DNA from: Cephalotus follicularis
Taxonomy: Eukaryota > Streptophyta > Magnoliopsida > Oxalidales > Cephalotaceae
NCBI GenBank assembly: GCA_001972305.1
Contig: BDDD01001815.1
Coordinates: 124,001 to 188,000, forward strand
Reading direction: 5' to 3'
Length of the DNA stretch: 64,000 nucleotides
Shown here: positions 1 to 10,363 of the stretch, one piece after another
Numbering within the stretch: the first letter of the stretch is position 1
Layout of the letters: every line of letters begins with the position of its first letter
Notes under the pieces: model-generated
The model's database searches: none
Told to the model about the DNA's origin: nothing
The model's input: only the letters and a program-made list of their open reading frames with translations
Made by a program: the position numbers and the translations under genes

Positions 1-1484
1 GATTCGACTCAGATAAAACCGAATGATAACTAAACGAAGAATCCATATTTTATTAGCAAAACAGAACAGAATTTGTACTCTAATAAAATCAGTAAGAGCA
101 TATTAAGAAACGAAGATCCGTACTTTATTTCAGAAACATATCATAAAACATAACGAAGTCTATAAAACGAGAACATAACATAAAACTGATTTTAGTTCGA
201 TAATTAGATAGCCAAGGAACGATAGAATCCGTACCTCATGCGATCACCAAAACAACCTCAAGAATATATATCGAGACTTCTCTAGACCGCTCATCGGTTA
301 TTGCAAACATCTAACAGAAATAAAATCGTTCTCATAAAGACTTCAAATAAAATCAGACCTCGACTCATGGGTCATTGTACACTAATCATGACCATATAAG
401 ACATCAATAGGTTTAATACGTCAAATTCGCAGAAGTCTCATCTAAACATATTTTCGGATTCACTAAGGTAAGTCCAACTTGTCCAATTCATCCAATTTTG
501 AATCATAATACTGCTTCAGCTCATAATATCGTAAAACAATTACAGAAATACATAATTCAACCGAAAACAGAATTTAACGGAGTAGGGTTCAGAGTTTACC
601 GAAAACAGTCGAAACGAAGCACAGCGCCATAATCACATCACGAAACTGGAGTGGATCACACCTATGCGGAGAACGGAGTCAGAAAACTGTCCGAAACGAG
701 TCGTCGGAGACAGCCGCGCGTGGTCCCAAGCGCCGCCGCTGGCCGGCGCGTGCATGTCACGCGTCGCCGGTCAGACACCAAAAGGGGCCGATCTGGAGTG
801 TTTGAGGCCGATGATCACATATCCATGGCGCGTTTGCCATGAAACCGCCGCGTTTGGCCGGAACGAACGCTTTTGACCGCGACTTGACTTTTTGCCGACC
901 TGCTTTTTTGGCGTCGCCAAGGGTTGGGGCTGGTCGGGTTCGCTTCCTCTCGTTGCCAGGATGCTGAATATGTGATTGTCTTGCCATGAAGATCACCGGA
1001 GAAGGAGCTACGACGTTCGACAGTGGCAGGGAGAGAAGACGTCGCTCACGCCGATGGGGCCGTTGTCCGGCGCGGAGGTTGGGTCCGGTGGACTCAGGAC
1101 GTCCTGGGGATTCGACCGGTGCCTTCGCCGGTGCCATATCGGCACCAACGCCGGTGACAGCAGTAGAGGTGGGAGAGAGAATGGGAGAGACGGCGGGGAG
1201 AGAGAGAGAGAGAGGGAGAGAAACCAATTTTTTTATAAAATTAGGGTTTTTGATTATAAAATGCTCAAAATGGTTTTAGCACAAAAATAAAAAGCCAAAA
1301 TTTGTTTTATTTATTCATAGACATAATATCAAAACCCACTACGATAAGCCCAAAACCCGCTTAGCCTAGCCAAAAGCAAAACAAACCGAAAAACGGGCAG
1401 TCCACAAACCGAGAAAAATCGACAGCCCAAATGAAACATATCGAAAAGGTCCAAAAAATCTACACGGAAAAACGGGATATTACA
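1..1484 (-). mobile_element. LTR-like element, family K, copy 1 (minus strand, partial)
   Basis: Read on the minus strand, the element starts at 1484 with TGTAATATCCCG, the kind of start seen in many plant gypsy LTRs here, and runs off the left edge of the window. It contains a GC-rich leader (about 700-1150), an AG-rich run (about 1195-1222) and an AT-rich distal part. It is the reverse complement of 5769-6978 over about 1.2 kb, about 93% identical by eye in the stretch compared. No coding domain of a retrotransposon is visible, so this is an LTR, solo LTR or truncated element. A related stretch recurs near 40960-41130. Confidence 0.7.
757..1227 (-). CDS. Conserved open frame inside LTR K copy 1 (156 codons, hypothetical)
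   Basis: I do not recognise this frame. It lies in the GC-rich leader of LTR K and begins with a Ser/Pro/Leu-rich low-complexity stretch. Its C-terminal half is basic and contains ERKRTRPAPTLGDA and APWICD. The other K copy keeps a 157-codon frame at the matching position (6025-6498), with the same C-terminal motifs and no frame-breaking indel across about 220 bp. That co-conservation is the only reason to list it. There is no known domain, transmembrane segment or signal peptide. The frame could equally be chance in GC-rich DNA, where stop codons are rare. Confidence 0.2.
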   Translation of the reverse strand: MVSLPLSLSLPAVSPILSPTSTAVTGVGADMAPAKAPVESPGRPESTGPNLRAGQRPHRRERRLLSLPLSNVVAPSPVIFMARQSHIQHPGNERKRTRPAPTLGDAKKAGRQKVKSRSKAFVPAKRGGFMANAPWICDHRPQTLQIGPFWCLTGDA

Positions 1485-1602
1485 TAGTGGGAGTACAAAC
1501 CATAAATACTAAAGACCTAGTATTTTGGAAGTAACATAAATATAAGAATATCTGCTTATTTACTTTCTTATCTTCTCTTTAAGTTGTAATCTATCTGTCA
1601 CC

Positions 1603-2848
1603 ATGGCCATAAGCGCTGCAATTGGCCCTATTTTAGGAACAAATAAGCTAACGGGGCCGAACTTTTTTGATTGGCAGCGCTGTTCATTTCGAATTTCCAC
1701 ATGAATAAAGTGGATTGTTCATTACCGTAGCTCTTAGAGATGCTCCGTACTGTCGAGGCTGATTTTGACCATGGGAAGGCAAAGTCGGCTGTGATGCTAC
1801 TTCCTTCTTCTTTTGGGACAGCCCCTAAGAGGGGTGCATCCCATGGTGTTGGCAAGGCCAAAAAGAAGAAGAAAGTGAAAAAGCTGAAGTTACTTGGAGT
1901 GACTAAGGATGCCAATAAATTCAAGAAAGAGGAGCTCCAGAAGCTTGCCAAAGAGAAAGCCTATTTCCACTGTGGGAAACCAAGTCATTGGAAGAGGGAC
2001 TGCCGTACTTACCTGTCTTCCATTGCTTCTACCTCGGGGTCAGGTATGTTCATGATAGAACTTAATCTACCGTGCAAAGTTAGTTCTACTTGGGTGTTAG
2101 ACACCGGTTGTCATACTAATATTTGTAATTCTTTAAGGGTCTAAGAAACGCTAGGCAGTTAAGAGCTGAAGAAGCTGTGGATCTACGGTTGGGAGATGGA
2201 TCGAGGATCATCACCGCAGCTGTGAGTGTTTTTGATTTATTATTGCCTAGTGGTTTTGTATTAAACTTGAATCCTTGCTACTTTGTGCAAAACTTGATTC
2301 GGAATATTATTATTGTATCAGATGTATGTAATATGGGCTTAGAGCTCGTTTTTAATACTAATGGTTGTTCACTATTGTCATCTGAAAAAGTTTTGCTTTG
2401 TGCTGGAATCATAGACAATGGTCTATATGTTTTAAATACTAATCAATCCCTAGCATTATCAATACATCAAGGTAGTGGTACTAAAAGACAAAGAGAGGAA
2501 AATGATGTTAATAAATCCTTTGCTTGGAACTGTAGATTAGGTCATCATAGTGAAGCCAGGTTGTCAGAATTGGTTAAGGATGGTCTACTAGACATCCAGG
2601 ATTTGGAATCCTTTCCAACATGTGAAGCTTGCCTACTTGAAAAAATGACCAAGTCTCCCTTCTCTGGTAATGGAGAAAGGGCAGTGGACGTACTTGATCT
2701 TGTCCACACTGACGTCTGTGTACCAATGTCGGTCAGTACGCAAGGAGGATACCTTTATTTCATAACCTTTACCGATGATTTATCTCGGTATGGGTCTGTG
2801 TTTCTCATGAAACACAAGTCTGATTCTTTTGAGAGATTCATGGAATTC
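1603..2848 (+). pseudogene. Copia-type retrotransposon gag-pol remnant (gag start, zinc knuckle, protease, GAG-pre-integrase, start of integrase)
   Basis: A gag start at 1603 reads MAISAAIGPILGTNKLTGP and stops after about 32 codons. Most of gag is then missing, and the frame resumes near 1740. Next come a Lys-rich stretch, a zinc knuckle (HCGKPSHWKRDC) whose first Cys is Tyr, and a protease active-site motif WVLDTGCHTNIC near 2095. A second frame (2177-2848) carries the GAG-pre-integrase motif RLGHHSEARLSELV and the start of the integrase core (HTDV, FTDDLSRYG). The product would have been a virus-like-particle and polyprotein precursor. The element is dead: gag is deleted, there are frameshifts near 1700 and 2145, and the integrase is cut at 2848 by LTR H. 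No RT or RNase H remains nearby. Confidence 0.9.
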
Positions 2849-5537
2849 TGTGATGACCCGTCCCTCAGGATAGTCACCTCGAACGAATTGCCCGGCAGGA
2901 AGGAAGAATTTTCCCATCTCCTCTAAGCCAAAAACAACGCCAAAACAACGCCAAACACGTGGCAGGGAAGAAACAAAGAAGGAAATGGCATAACTGTAAA
3001 TAATGCATACATTTAAAACCATTTGAAAACTCACCGTTTAAATAAAGAGAACACAACAATACTACCAAAAGCACCATTCCACTAAAGGAACATAACAGCC
3101 ACTGCCAAAACGCAACGTTCCACTGAAGGAACGTGCCAGGGGAGCGAGCCAGGGCAAAGAACGCAACACTACGTCTTGCCAGGGGTCCCGGGCAGGGGAT
3201 GCCAACCTCACACAACACAAACGATAAACACAAGCCAGGCCTGCTCCTCATCCTAAGACATGCCTTCCCCGGACGAGCCTTCCTTGGGCATGTCCTCATT
3301 GGACGACTGACCATAGACATCTCCCCGGGCATGTCCTCCCTGGGCAACACGTTCTCCTCGGAGGTCTCCTCGGACAACATGTTCTCCTCGAGCATAGCCC
3401 GATGACATAAGCCAGACCACAACATAAACCATCCCAGCACTAACCCTGAGGTCAGGACACGAGCCCCGCAGGTTGACCCCCGTCCCGGGGAGATCCCTGA
3501 CCTGTCCGACTTCGGGTAACCTTCTCAAAAAAACAATGGAAGATCGTAACATAACGTTTCAAATAAAAACACAAATTTCTCATCATAAAACAGAACAAAT
3601 CATCAAGATAACACATCATATTAACATTTCAAAATATAATATATATCTGTTCACAAATATCATCCCCTACTCACAAGCCAGAGACCCATACAAAAGAATA
3701 ACATATCCTCCCCGGGCCGGGGACCATACAACAAAAGAATAAAACCCATATGCCCCCATGAATGAATGCAAGGATGAGCCCGTGAATCCAGCAGCTCTGT
3801 ACATCCCCCGCAGACTACCTTGTCAACCCACAAGACTCCCCTGGCAGCCACAGCAGCTTCCTCTGCAAAACAACTGGGAGGGGATTAGTCCAAATGACTA
3901 GTGAGCAAGAACAAGCATTCTCCAGAGCATCCATAACCACTGGACGCACAAGGAAAAGAAATATATAAAAATCAAGTACCACTGGGCAAAACTGAACAAG
4001 TCAGAGGTGAACAAGAGGAACACAAACTCTTCAATATCATAAGGCTCCACTCCTCGGAGTCTGCCAAAGGAAAGAGAGTCAAACATCAATAAGTAAAGGA
4101 TTCCAACAAAAGATAACATCACAAGTAAAACAATTATGCCCAAGATAAATAAGAAAAGAGGAACAACACCACAATATCCCGTGGTCAGCCGCCATACCGG
4201 GCAAAACATACACATCAACCACCATACCAGGCAAAACATACGCATCAACCGCCATACTAGGAAACACATACGCATCTATCCAGGCCTCGCCTGCTAGAAT
4301 CTATTCGGACCTCATCCGCTAGTATCTATCCAGGCCTTGCCCGCCATGCACCACAGTATCCGTGGTTTGCCGCCATACAAGGCCAAACACATACTCACAC
4401 ACCACCTAACCGGGCCTTGCCCGTAAGAATCTATCCGGACCTCGTTCGCTAGTATCTATCCAGGCCTTGCCCGCTAGTATCTATCTGGGCCTTGCCCACT
4501 AACCCCGACCAAATGGAAAGGAATGGAGAACTCCCCTTCACTCAAACGCAGCATACCATCATAGACGATTGTACACCACAGATCCAGGTATGGAACCCAG
4601 GGGCAGTTCCCCAAAGCTTCCCATCATAGACAATGAGAATACCAAGGAGAGTTGATTCTCGGACGTACCCTTTACCACCGACCAAACCCATGCATCCCAT
4701 CCGCACATCCCAGTGCATTGAATCCGTACATCCCAGTGCATCCACATATAACAGAGGAACCAAGAACAAAAGGAAAGATCGTCTGACACAAACAAAAACC
4801 GTCAAAGGAACATCATACATTCAACCCAAGAACCACCTGAACTCTCAAGCTCTGCCAAGAACAGGATAACAACATAAATAAGAGTAACAGGGATCCAAAT
4901 CTCACAGAAACGTTTGACCAGAGGAAAACAACAGGCACACGAAATATCAAGTAAAAGAAAGAAGAGAATGTCCCACTCACAAATCGCCTCAAGCTACCGT
5001 CGACCAACCCTAAGATGCTTAGTCATAGCAACAGGTTCCTCGTATGCAAACTAACAAATATCATATCAAGAAGAAGACATAACACATGCATGAAAAGAAA
5101 ACACAACTAGCCAAACAAGGCTATCATCCTCCTCCTCGGCCCCAGCACAACGTGCCACCACACAACACAAACCAGGGAAGATGAGAGCTCACCTTCACAG
5201 CTTAAAAGCAAAAGAAGGCAACCCAAACGCTCACGGAAGAAGGGGAAATAAGAAGAAGAAACCAGCTCTCTCTTTCTCTCTCACTTCTCTCTCTCAACGC
5301 CGAACTCCACTTACCAAGAAGCACTTCCAGCCCACTTACCAACTCCCAATCTTATCCCAATGCAACCTTGGGAACAACAAGCTTCCTTAAGAAGCTAACC
5401 ATTAAATCAATACAATGACCCAAACTAACCATGTCCACATGTTTAAATTAATTTACCACAATCCCACTCAAGTCCTTTCCATGTGCCAAACAAGGCCTTA
5501 AGATAAAATCCTCTAAAAACATGTACGGGGTATTACA
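2849..5537 (-). mobile_element. Ty3/gypsy LTR, family H (2.69 kb, minus strand)
   Basis: On the minus strand the LTR starts at 5537 with TGTAATACCCCG and ends at 2849 with GGTCATCACA, giving TG...CA ends. A polypurine tract (GGTGGGGAGGA) lies directly outside it at 5538-5548, so this is a 3' LTR. It inserts into the Copia integrase at 2848/2849. It shares several blocks with families C and D: the hairpin block (about 4545-4675) and the GACTAA branch-site-like region (about 3880-3900). A predicted splice donor lies at 5192 (AAG|GTGAGC) and an acceptor at 3863 (TTTTGCAG|AGG). The partner LTR is missing, so no target duplication can be shown. Confidence 0.8.
3863..5192 (-). other. Predicted intron inside LTR H
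   Basis: On the minus strand the donor AAG|GTGAGC at 5192 and the acceptor GTTTTGCAG at 3863 enclose about 1.33 kb. Upstream of the acceptor is GGACTAATCCCCTCCC, a branch-site-like motif plus pyrimidine tract that matches the same position in LTRs C and D. Splicing itself is inferred. Confidence 0.4.
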
Positions 5538-5768
5538 TCCTCCCCACCTTAGGAATTTTGTCCCCAAAATTTAAAACACAGGTGGAACATGATCCGAAGA
5601 AACAAACTTACCTTCATCCTCAGCAGGAGTGGTAAGGCCTGTACCCGTCTTCAAATTGTACACCCTTGTAGTGGCCATAGGTCTTCCAGGTGGTCTACTG
5701 CTACCAGCCCCCAAACCAGAGGCTTGCCAAGCAGCCACTCCACTACCTTGTGCTCCCAACTGATTGGT
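5538..5768 (-). pseudogene. Gypsy internal-region fragment with polypurine tract (belongs to LTR H)
   Basis: On the minus strand this short piece ends in a polypurine tract next to LTR H. It contains GGGGACAAAATTCCTAAG, the usual tail of gypsy pol just before the 3' LTR. Upstream (5571-5759) an open frame ends in GRPMATTRVYNLKTG, which resembles the gag C-terminus/protease boundary (compare RPRTTVKVY in element D). Gag end is therefore joined to pol end, and the rest of pol is deleted. It is non-functional and abuts LTR K copy 2 at 5769. Confidence 0.65.
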
Positions 5769-6978
5769 TGTAATATCCCATTTTTCCGTATAGAATTTTT
5801 GGGCTTTTCGATCTGTTTCGTATGGGCTGTCGATTTTTTCAGTTTGTGGACTGCCCGTTTTTCGGTTTGTTTTGCTTTTGGCTAGGCTAAGTGGGTTTTA
5901 ACCTTAGCCTAGTGGGTTTTGATATTAAGTCTATGAATTAATAAAATAATTTTGGCTTTTTATTTATTTGTTAAAAACCATTTCTGCATTTTAATAATCA
6001 AAAACCCTATTTTACAAAAAAAAATTGTTTCTCTCTCTCTCTCTCTCTCCTAGCCAACCTCCCTCTCTCCCGTTCTCTCTCCCCTCTCACCCTCTGCCGT
6101 CAGCGTCAGTGCCGATATGGCACCGGCGAAGGTACCGGTCGAACCCCCATGACCTCCTGAGTCCACCGGACCCAGCCCCTGCACCGGCCAACGTCTCCAC
6201 CGGCGTGCGCAACGTCTTCTTTCTCTCGGATCTGTTTGGCATCGATTCTCCGACTCCGGTGATCGGCACGACAAGACAATCACATATTTGGCATCTTGGC
6301 GTTGAGAGGAAGCGAACCCGACCAGCCCTGACCCTTGGCGACGCAGAAAAAGCAGATCGGCGCAAAGTCCAACCACGGTCAAATGTCTTCATTCCGGCCA
6401 AATACGGCGGCTTTGTGGCAAACGCGCCTTGGATATGTGATCCCGGGCCTCAAACGCTCCAGATCGGACCCTCAGTGCGTCTGACCGGCGACGACTGACA
6501 GACACGCGCTGGCCAGCGGGGGCGCGTGGGCCCACGGGCGGCATTCTCCGACGACAATTTTTTGGACAGTTTCCGACTCCGCTCTTCACATAGGTGTGAT
6601 CCGTTCCAGTTCTGCAATGTGATTATGGCTCTGTGCTCTGTTTTGACTGCTTTCGGTAAACTCTGAACCTTACTCCGTTAAATTCTGTTTTCGGTTGAAT
6701 TATGTATTTCTGTAATCGGTTTAAGATATTATGAGCTGAACTAGTATTAAGATTCGAAATTGGATGAATTGGACAACTTGGACTTACCTTAGTGAAGTCG
6801 AAATTATGTTTAGATGAGACTTCTGCGAATTGGACGTATTAAACCTATTGTTATCTTATATGGTTATTATCAGTGTACAATGACCCATGAGTCGAGGTCT
6901 GATTTTATTTCAAGTCCTTATGAGAACGATTTTATTTCTGTTAGATGTTTGCAACAACCGATGAGCGGTCTAGAGAAG
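5769..6978 (+). mobile_element. LTR-like element, family K, copy 2 (plus strand, truncated at 6978)
   Basis: Starts with TGTAATATCCC at 5769 and is the inverted counterpart of 1-1484. It shows a CT-rich run (6031-6049), a GC-rich leader (about 6060-6590) and an AT-rich distal part. At 6978 it is interrupted: copy 1 continues with about 280 bp that are absent here, and LTR J begins instead. Confidence 0.7.
6025..6498 (+). CDS. Conserved open frame inside LTR K copy 2 (157 codons, hypothetical)
   Basis: This is the counterpart of the frame at 757-1227 on the other strand. The N-terminal half is Ser/Pro/Leu-rich and diverged. The C-terminal half keeps ERKRTRPALTLGDA, GGFVANAPWICD, PQTLQIGP and LTGD. 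I know of no family with this sequence. Both copies may simply share a GC-rich LTR leader lacking stops in this frame. Confidence 0.2.
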   Translation: MFLSLSLSPSQPPSLPFSLPSHPLPSASVPIWHRRRYRSNPHDLLSPPDPAPAPANVSTGVRNVFFLSDLFGIDSPTPVIGTTRQSHIWHLGVERKRTRPALTLGDAEKADRRKVQPRSNVFIPAKYGGFVANAPWICDPGPQTLQIGPSVRLTGDD

Positions 6979-9138
6979 TGTCACGCCCCCGTTTTCCAAT
7001 ATAAGACAACATAAAAAGTGGTAAGGCAATCAACATAATATAATTCAGCTCATGCAATTTACCAATAAATAAAAACCTTCGATAGCGGAAGCAATAACAT
7101 AAATGAGCTGAATTTAAATACGCATCACGCATCCCATACTACGTGATGCCTAACATGTTTATAACACAACCCAAAATTAGTGTTGATCGCCCAAAACGGA
7201 GCGTGAAATAATACAGTACGAGATAATAACAAAATAACCCAAGTTACAAAATCCAAATTACATAATCATTGTTCCATAATCCAGTACATCAAATAAGAGA
7301 AACTACACAGTCTTCTCTTTAAGTCTCCAAGCATGATCCATCTCACAAATCCACTCCATTAATCTGTTACAGTAGGGGTTAGCCTTTGTCCTCACTCGGC
7401 TAAGTAGAAAAGTTTATGAATACAGTTTAAGGTCAAAGTAATGCGTATCATTAATGAATGCGTAGTGATGCAGCATGACATGTAGTTTTCACAATAATAT
7501 ATCTCCGTATATACATATAAAAATGTATGCATGTTCACCGTACAAGAATAACTCAGTAAGTTGTATCAACACAAGCAATAAGTATGTCCCCAAAAGGAAC
7601 CAGACAAACAAGTCGTCCTGACCGTCGCCACCTCCTGGCCCCAACGTCAAGTACTCTTACCCCATCCCGTTTGCGAAGGGTTTGGAGCAAGTCCTCCGTA
7701 TGTTGTTTAGCACGACGGCCAAACCAACGGCAAGTCACCAGCACAACGGCTAAGTAAACAATAGGCACAAGTATTGCACAGCACAATTCAAGCAATAAAG
7801 TGTAATTACTTGATCAAATATAGTTGTTTAAAATATATTACTCCGTTCACAAGTTGAAATAAGTTATAAAACTAAAAACAATACATTTGGATTGCATAGT
7901 CAATCTTTTAAAACATTTCTCCGTCCTTGGGGATACTTCCCCAGCCATTTCAAAAATATATAAAATATATGTTTGACAAATATACATTTTCGTACAATAA
8001 TGATTAAAATAATCATTCAAGCTTTTCAAAATGGTTAACACGTTTAGAAATCAACCATAATGCAATTCACAGTAATAATGCAAACATATGCCCAGAATGC
8101 ACCTAGGGTTGTTGGTAATTAACCTAGGCCTATCTCCTTCTCTAAAAGTCCCATTTCTGCTGTAACAGTCGACTATTTTTCCATAACAGTCGGCTGGATC
8201 CTTTAGTCAGTCGACTGCTCTTCCCAAGCAGTTGACTTGTTCATCACGAGTATTAGGCAGTCGACTGCCTTCCTTCGACAGTCTACTGTTCTGGGTAACA
8301 TTGCATGCGCAGTCGACTGGTATTACATGCCAATCGACTGCTTTAATTGAGCAGTCGGCTGTTCTGGGTTGGACAGTAACAACAACTCACTGTTAATTCA
8401 TCCAATCACGCAACTGAACTTATTCACATGTATTCAAACCTCAGAATATCATCCATAATCATACATTGGTCTAAAGCACAACTCAATTCATGCATTATTC
8501 ACTGTTTTTATCATAATTCAAATGACACCCAAATATGGCATTGCATTAAAACCATTCCAATTCTCCATTTAAAATTCAATAAGCATGCTAGGTTATCTAT
8601 CAACAATAACCACAACAACCATACTGTAATCCATAGCCAAAACAACTGTACCATTCCTTTATAACACTATTAATTTTAAACTTAAAAAGCATGCATAAAA
8701 TCCTCTACACTACCCCTACCTTTGAATTCAAGTTAGAAATTGAAAGTCCACCCCTTTGTGTCTCCTTTCCAGAATCCTTGAGCTTCCCAGTAACTCCAAG
8801 AACCGTCCAGCAGCTTCAATCCAAGATCCAAGCTTTAACAATGGAGGATCCTCTCACTTCGTCACTATTTCTCACTCAAATTCTCACTGTCTTTGCTCTC
8901 AATCTCTCTGGTTCATTATTATCAGATTGTAGGGTGAGAGAGACGAAGGCAGGAAGCACTTTTATGTAGTCTTTTCCCTTCAACCCCTTTTTGCATGGCA
9001 TTAAGAGCCCATTCCTCTCACAATCACTTGCATGCACACCCACATGTCCCCCTTTCTCTTCCTCTCTGTCTTTGCAGGTCCTGACGTGATGGTGCATGCC
9101 CAACACGTCCTATTGTTGGCCTTTGCCACCCCGTTAAT
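6979..9138 (-). mobile_element. Gypsy-like LTR, family J (minus strand)
   Basis: The minus-strand 3' end is clear: the plus strand begins TGTCACGCCCCCG at 6979, so the LTR ends GGGGGCGTGACA. The opposite end is set only approximately, by the start of the SIRE LTR at 9139. On the minus strand there is a TATA-like ACATAAAAG near 8965 and a donor-like AAAG|GTAGGG near 8721. A cluster of CAGTCGACTG-type motifs lies at 8160-8370. Its general layout resembles LTR E (59531-61778). There is no matching target duplication around it, so a deletion at one end is likely. Confidence 0.5.
8160..8370. repeat. CAGTCGACTG dyad array in LTR J
   Basis: About ten spaced copies of a short palindrome-like motif: CAGTCGACTG with variants such as CAGTCGGCTG, CAGTTGACTT and CAATCGACTG. 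Spacing is roughly 15-30 bp and the text between copies is not repeated. Confidence 0.8.
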
Positions 9139-9269
9139 TGTATTAACATATGTAATTTTGATGATTAACAAACATATATTCTTGTATGCAAAATTCTATG
9201 AGTTACAACTTCATATACTCACTTGATCTTAAGTCCAAAATGTGCAAAAGGTCATTTCTACAGGTACAG

Positions 9270-9720
9270 GGCAATCCAGCCGACTGCCAAGCAATCCAGC
9301 CGACTGCCAAGGTTGAGTAGTCGACTGCCATGGGTTGTGCAGCCGACTAGTTCTTCAATCAACTCCAGAAACTGCAGGAACACATGATCCAGCCGACTGC
9401 CACAGGGGAGCAGTCGACTGCCAGGCCAAGACAGCCGACTGAAGTAGGGCACCAGTCGACTGCCCAAGAGATCCAGTCGACTGCCAGTGAATCCACCCGA
9501 CTGTCCACATTTGTGCAAATTCAGGCAGTGACTTCCAGAAACTCCATTTCTAGCTCTAACAGCTGACTAGAACAGAGCACCAGTCGACTGCCATGTCCAC
9601 CAGCCGACTGCCCAGAGGAAGCAGCCGACTGTCCATCACCAACGGCTATATTCAAATATACGCGCTATCAAATCCAGCTGACTGCCGTATAAATCCAGCC
9701 GACTGGATTTGTAACAGACC
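9270..9720. repeat. CAGTCGACTG / CAGCCGACTG dyad array in SIRE LTR U3
   Basis: About 18 copies of AGTCGACTGCC-type motifs (variants AGCCGACTG, AGCTGACTG) spaced about 20-40 bp. They end about 30 bp upstream of the TATA box at 9749. Confidence 0.85.
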
Positions 9721-9748
9721 TTTAAAAATAGATTCGTTGGAAGCACAA

Positions 9749-9758
9749 CTATATAAGG
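9749..9758 (+). promoter_or_regulatory. TATA box of the SIRE-like LTR
   Basis: CTATATAAGG lies about 560 bp before the LTR end, with a dyad-rich U3 upstream. It is a reasonable start of the R region. Confidence 0.5.
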
Positions 9759-10307
9759 CAAATTGGAGCTCTTGCACAATTGATCAAGCATTCAAGTTGC
9801 ATATTCATTCAAGCTATCTCAAGTACAATCCCAAAGCATTCAAACATCAAAAGAGATCACTTCAAAGCTACAACACACATTACAAAGCTCTAAACTTTAC
9901 ATTTCCTATACACTAGAAGCTTTGATCAAATTGAACGGTATTGTAAGCAAATTCATTATGAATTTGTAACCTTTAAACACTTATTTCACACATAAACAAG
10001 AGAGGTTGTCTCTTGTTGTGCTCGGTTGGAGCCAACTTGTAATTCGCTTGGTTGAAGCGAAGTTCGTTGAAGCTCGGTTGGAGTTTCAAGCCTGGATTGG
10101 GGCATAGATAGTGAAATACTCAAGGGGAGGCCTTGGGGAGTGGACGTAGGCGGTTTGCCGAACCACTATACATCCGTTTTCAATTCTCTCAACCCTACAG
10201 TCTTTATATTTCCACAATTATATGTTTGAGTTATTTGAATTGATTGTGGTATTTTTGCTAGTTAATTTTTATAAGTCTATTCACCCCCCCTCTAGACTTC
10301 CTACAAT

Positions 10308-10319
10308 TGGTATCAGAGA
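10308..10319 (+). other. Primer-binding site (initiator tRNA-Met)
   Basis: TGGTATCAGAGA follows the LTR end after two bases. Eleven of twelve bases match the usual plant tRNA-Met site. Confidence 0.85.
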
Positions 10320-10363
10320 GTGTGTGCTCATTTTACAAAGATTAACATCTTGAGTAAAAGATC

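Larger units (their letters stand above)
9139..10305 (+). mobile_element. 5' LTR of SIRE-like Copia element (1.17 kb)
   Basis: Starts TGTATTAACATATG near 9139 and ends CTTCCTACA at 10305, directly before a tRNA-Met primer-binding site. A TATA box (CTATATAAGG) lies at 9749-9758, so the dyad array at 9270-9720 is in U3. The 3' LTR is absent because the element is truncated at 12386. The start is less certain than the end. Confidence 0.75.

Noticed and set aside
2874..3552. Overlapping minus-strand frames in LTR H (188 and 99 codons)
   Set aside because: Low-complexity Met/Gly/Arg text in an LTR; no domain and no counterpart in related LTRs.
6979..9138. A target duplication AGAAG for LTR J
   Set aside because: AGAAG precedes 6979, but no copy is found at the other end near 9138, so the insertion cannot be proven this way.
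9258..9566. Open frames on both strands in the dyad arrays (for example 9258-9518 minus and 9384-9566 plus)
   Set aside because: Their repetitive peptides come from the CAGTCGACTG array; no gene context.
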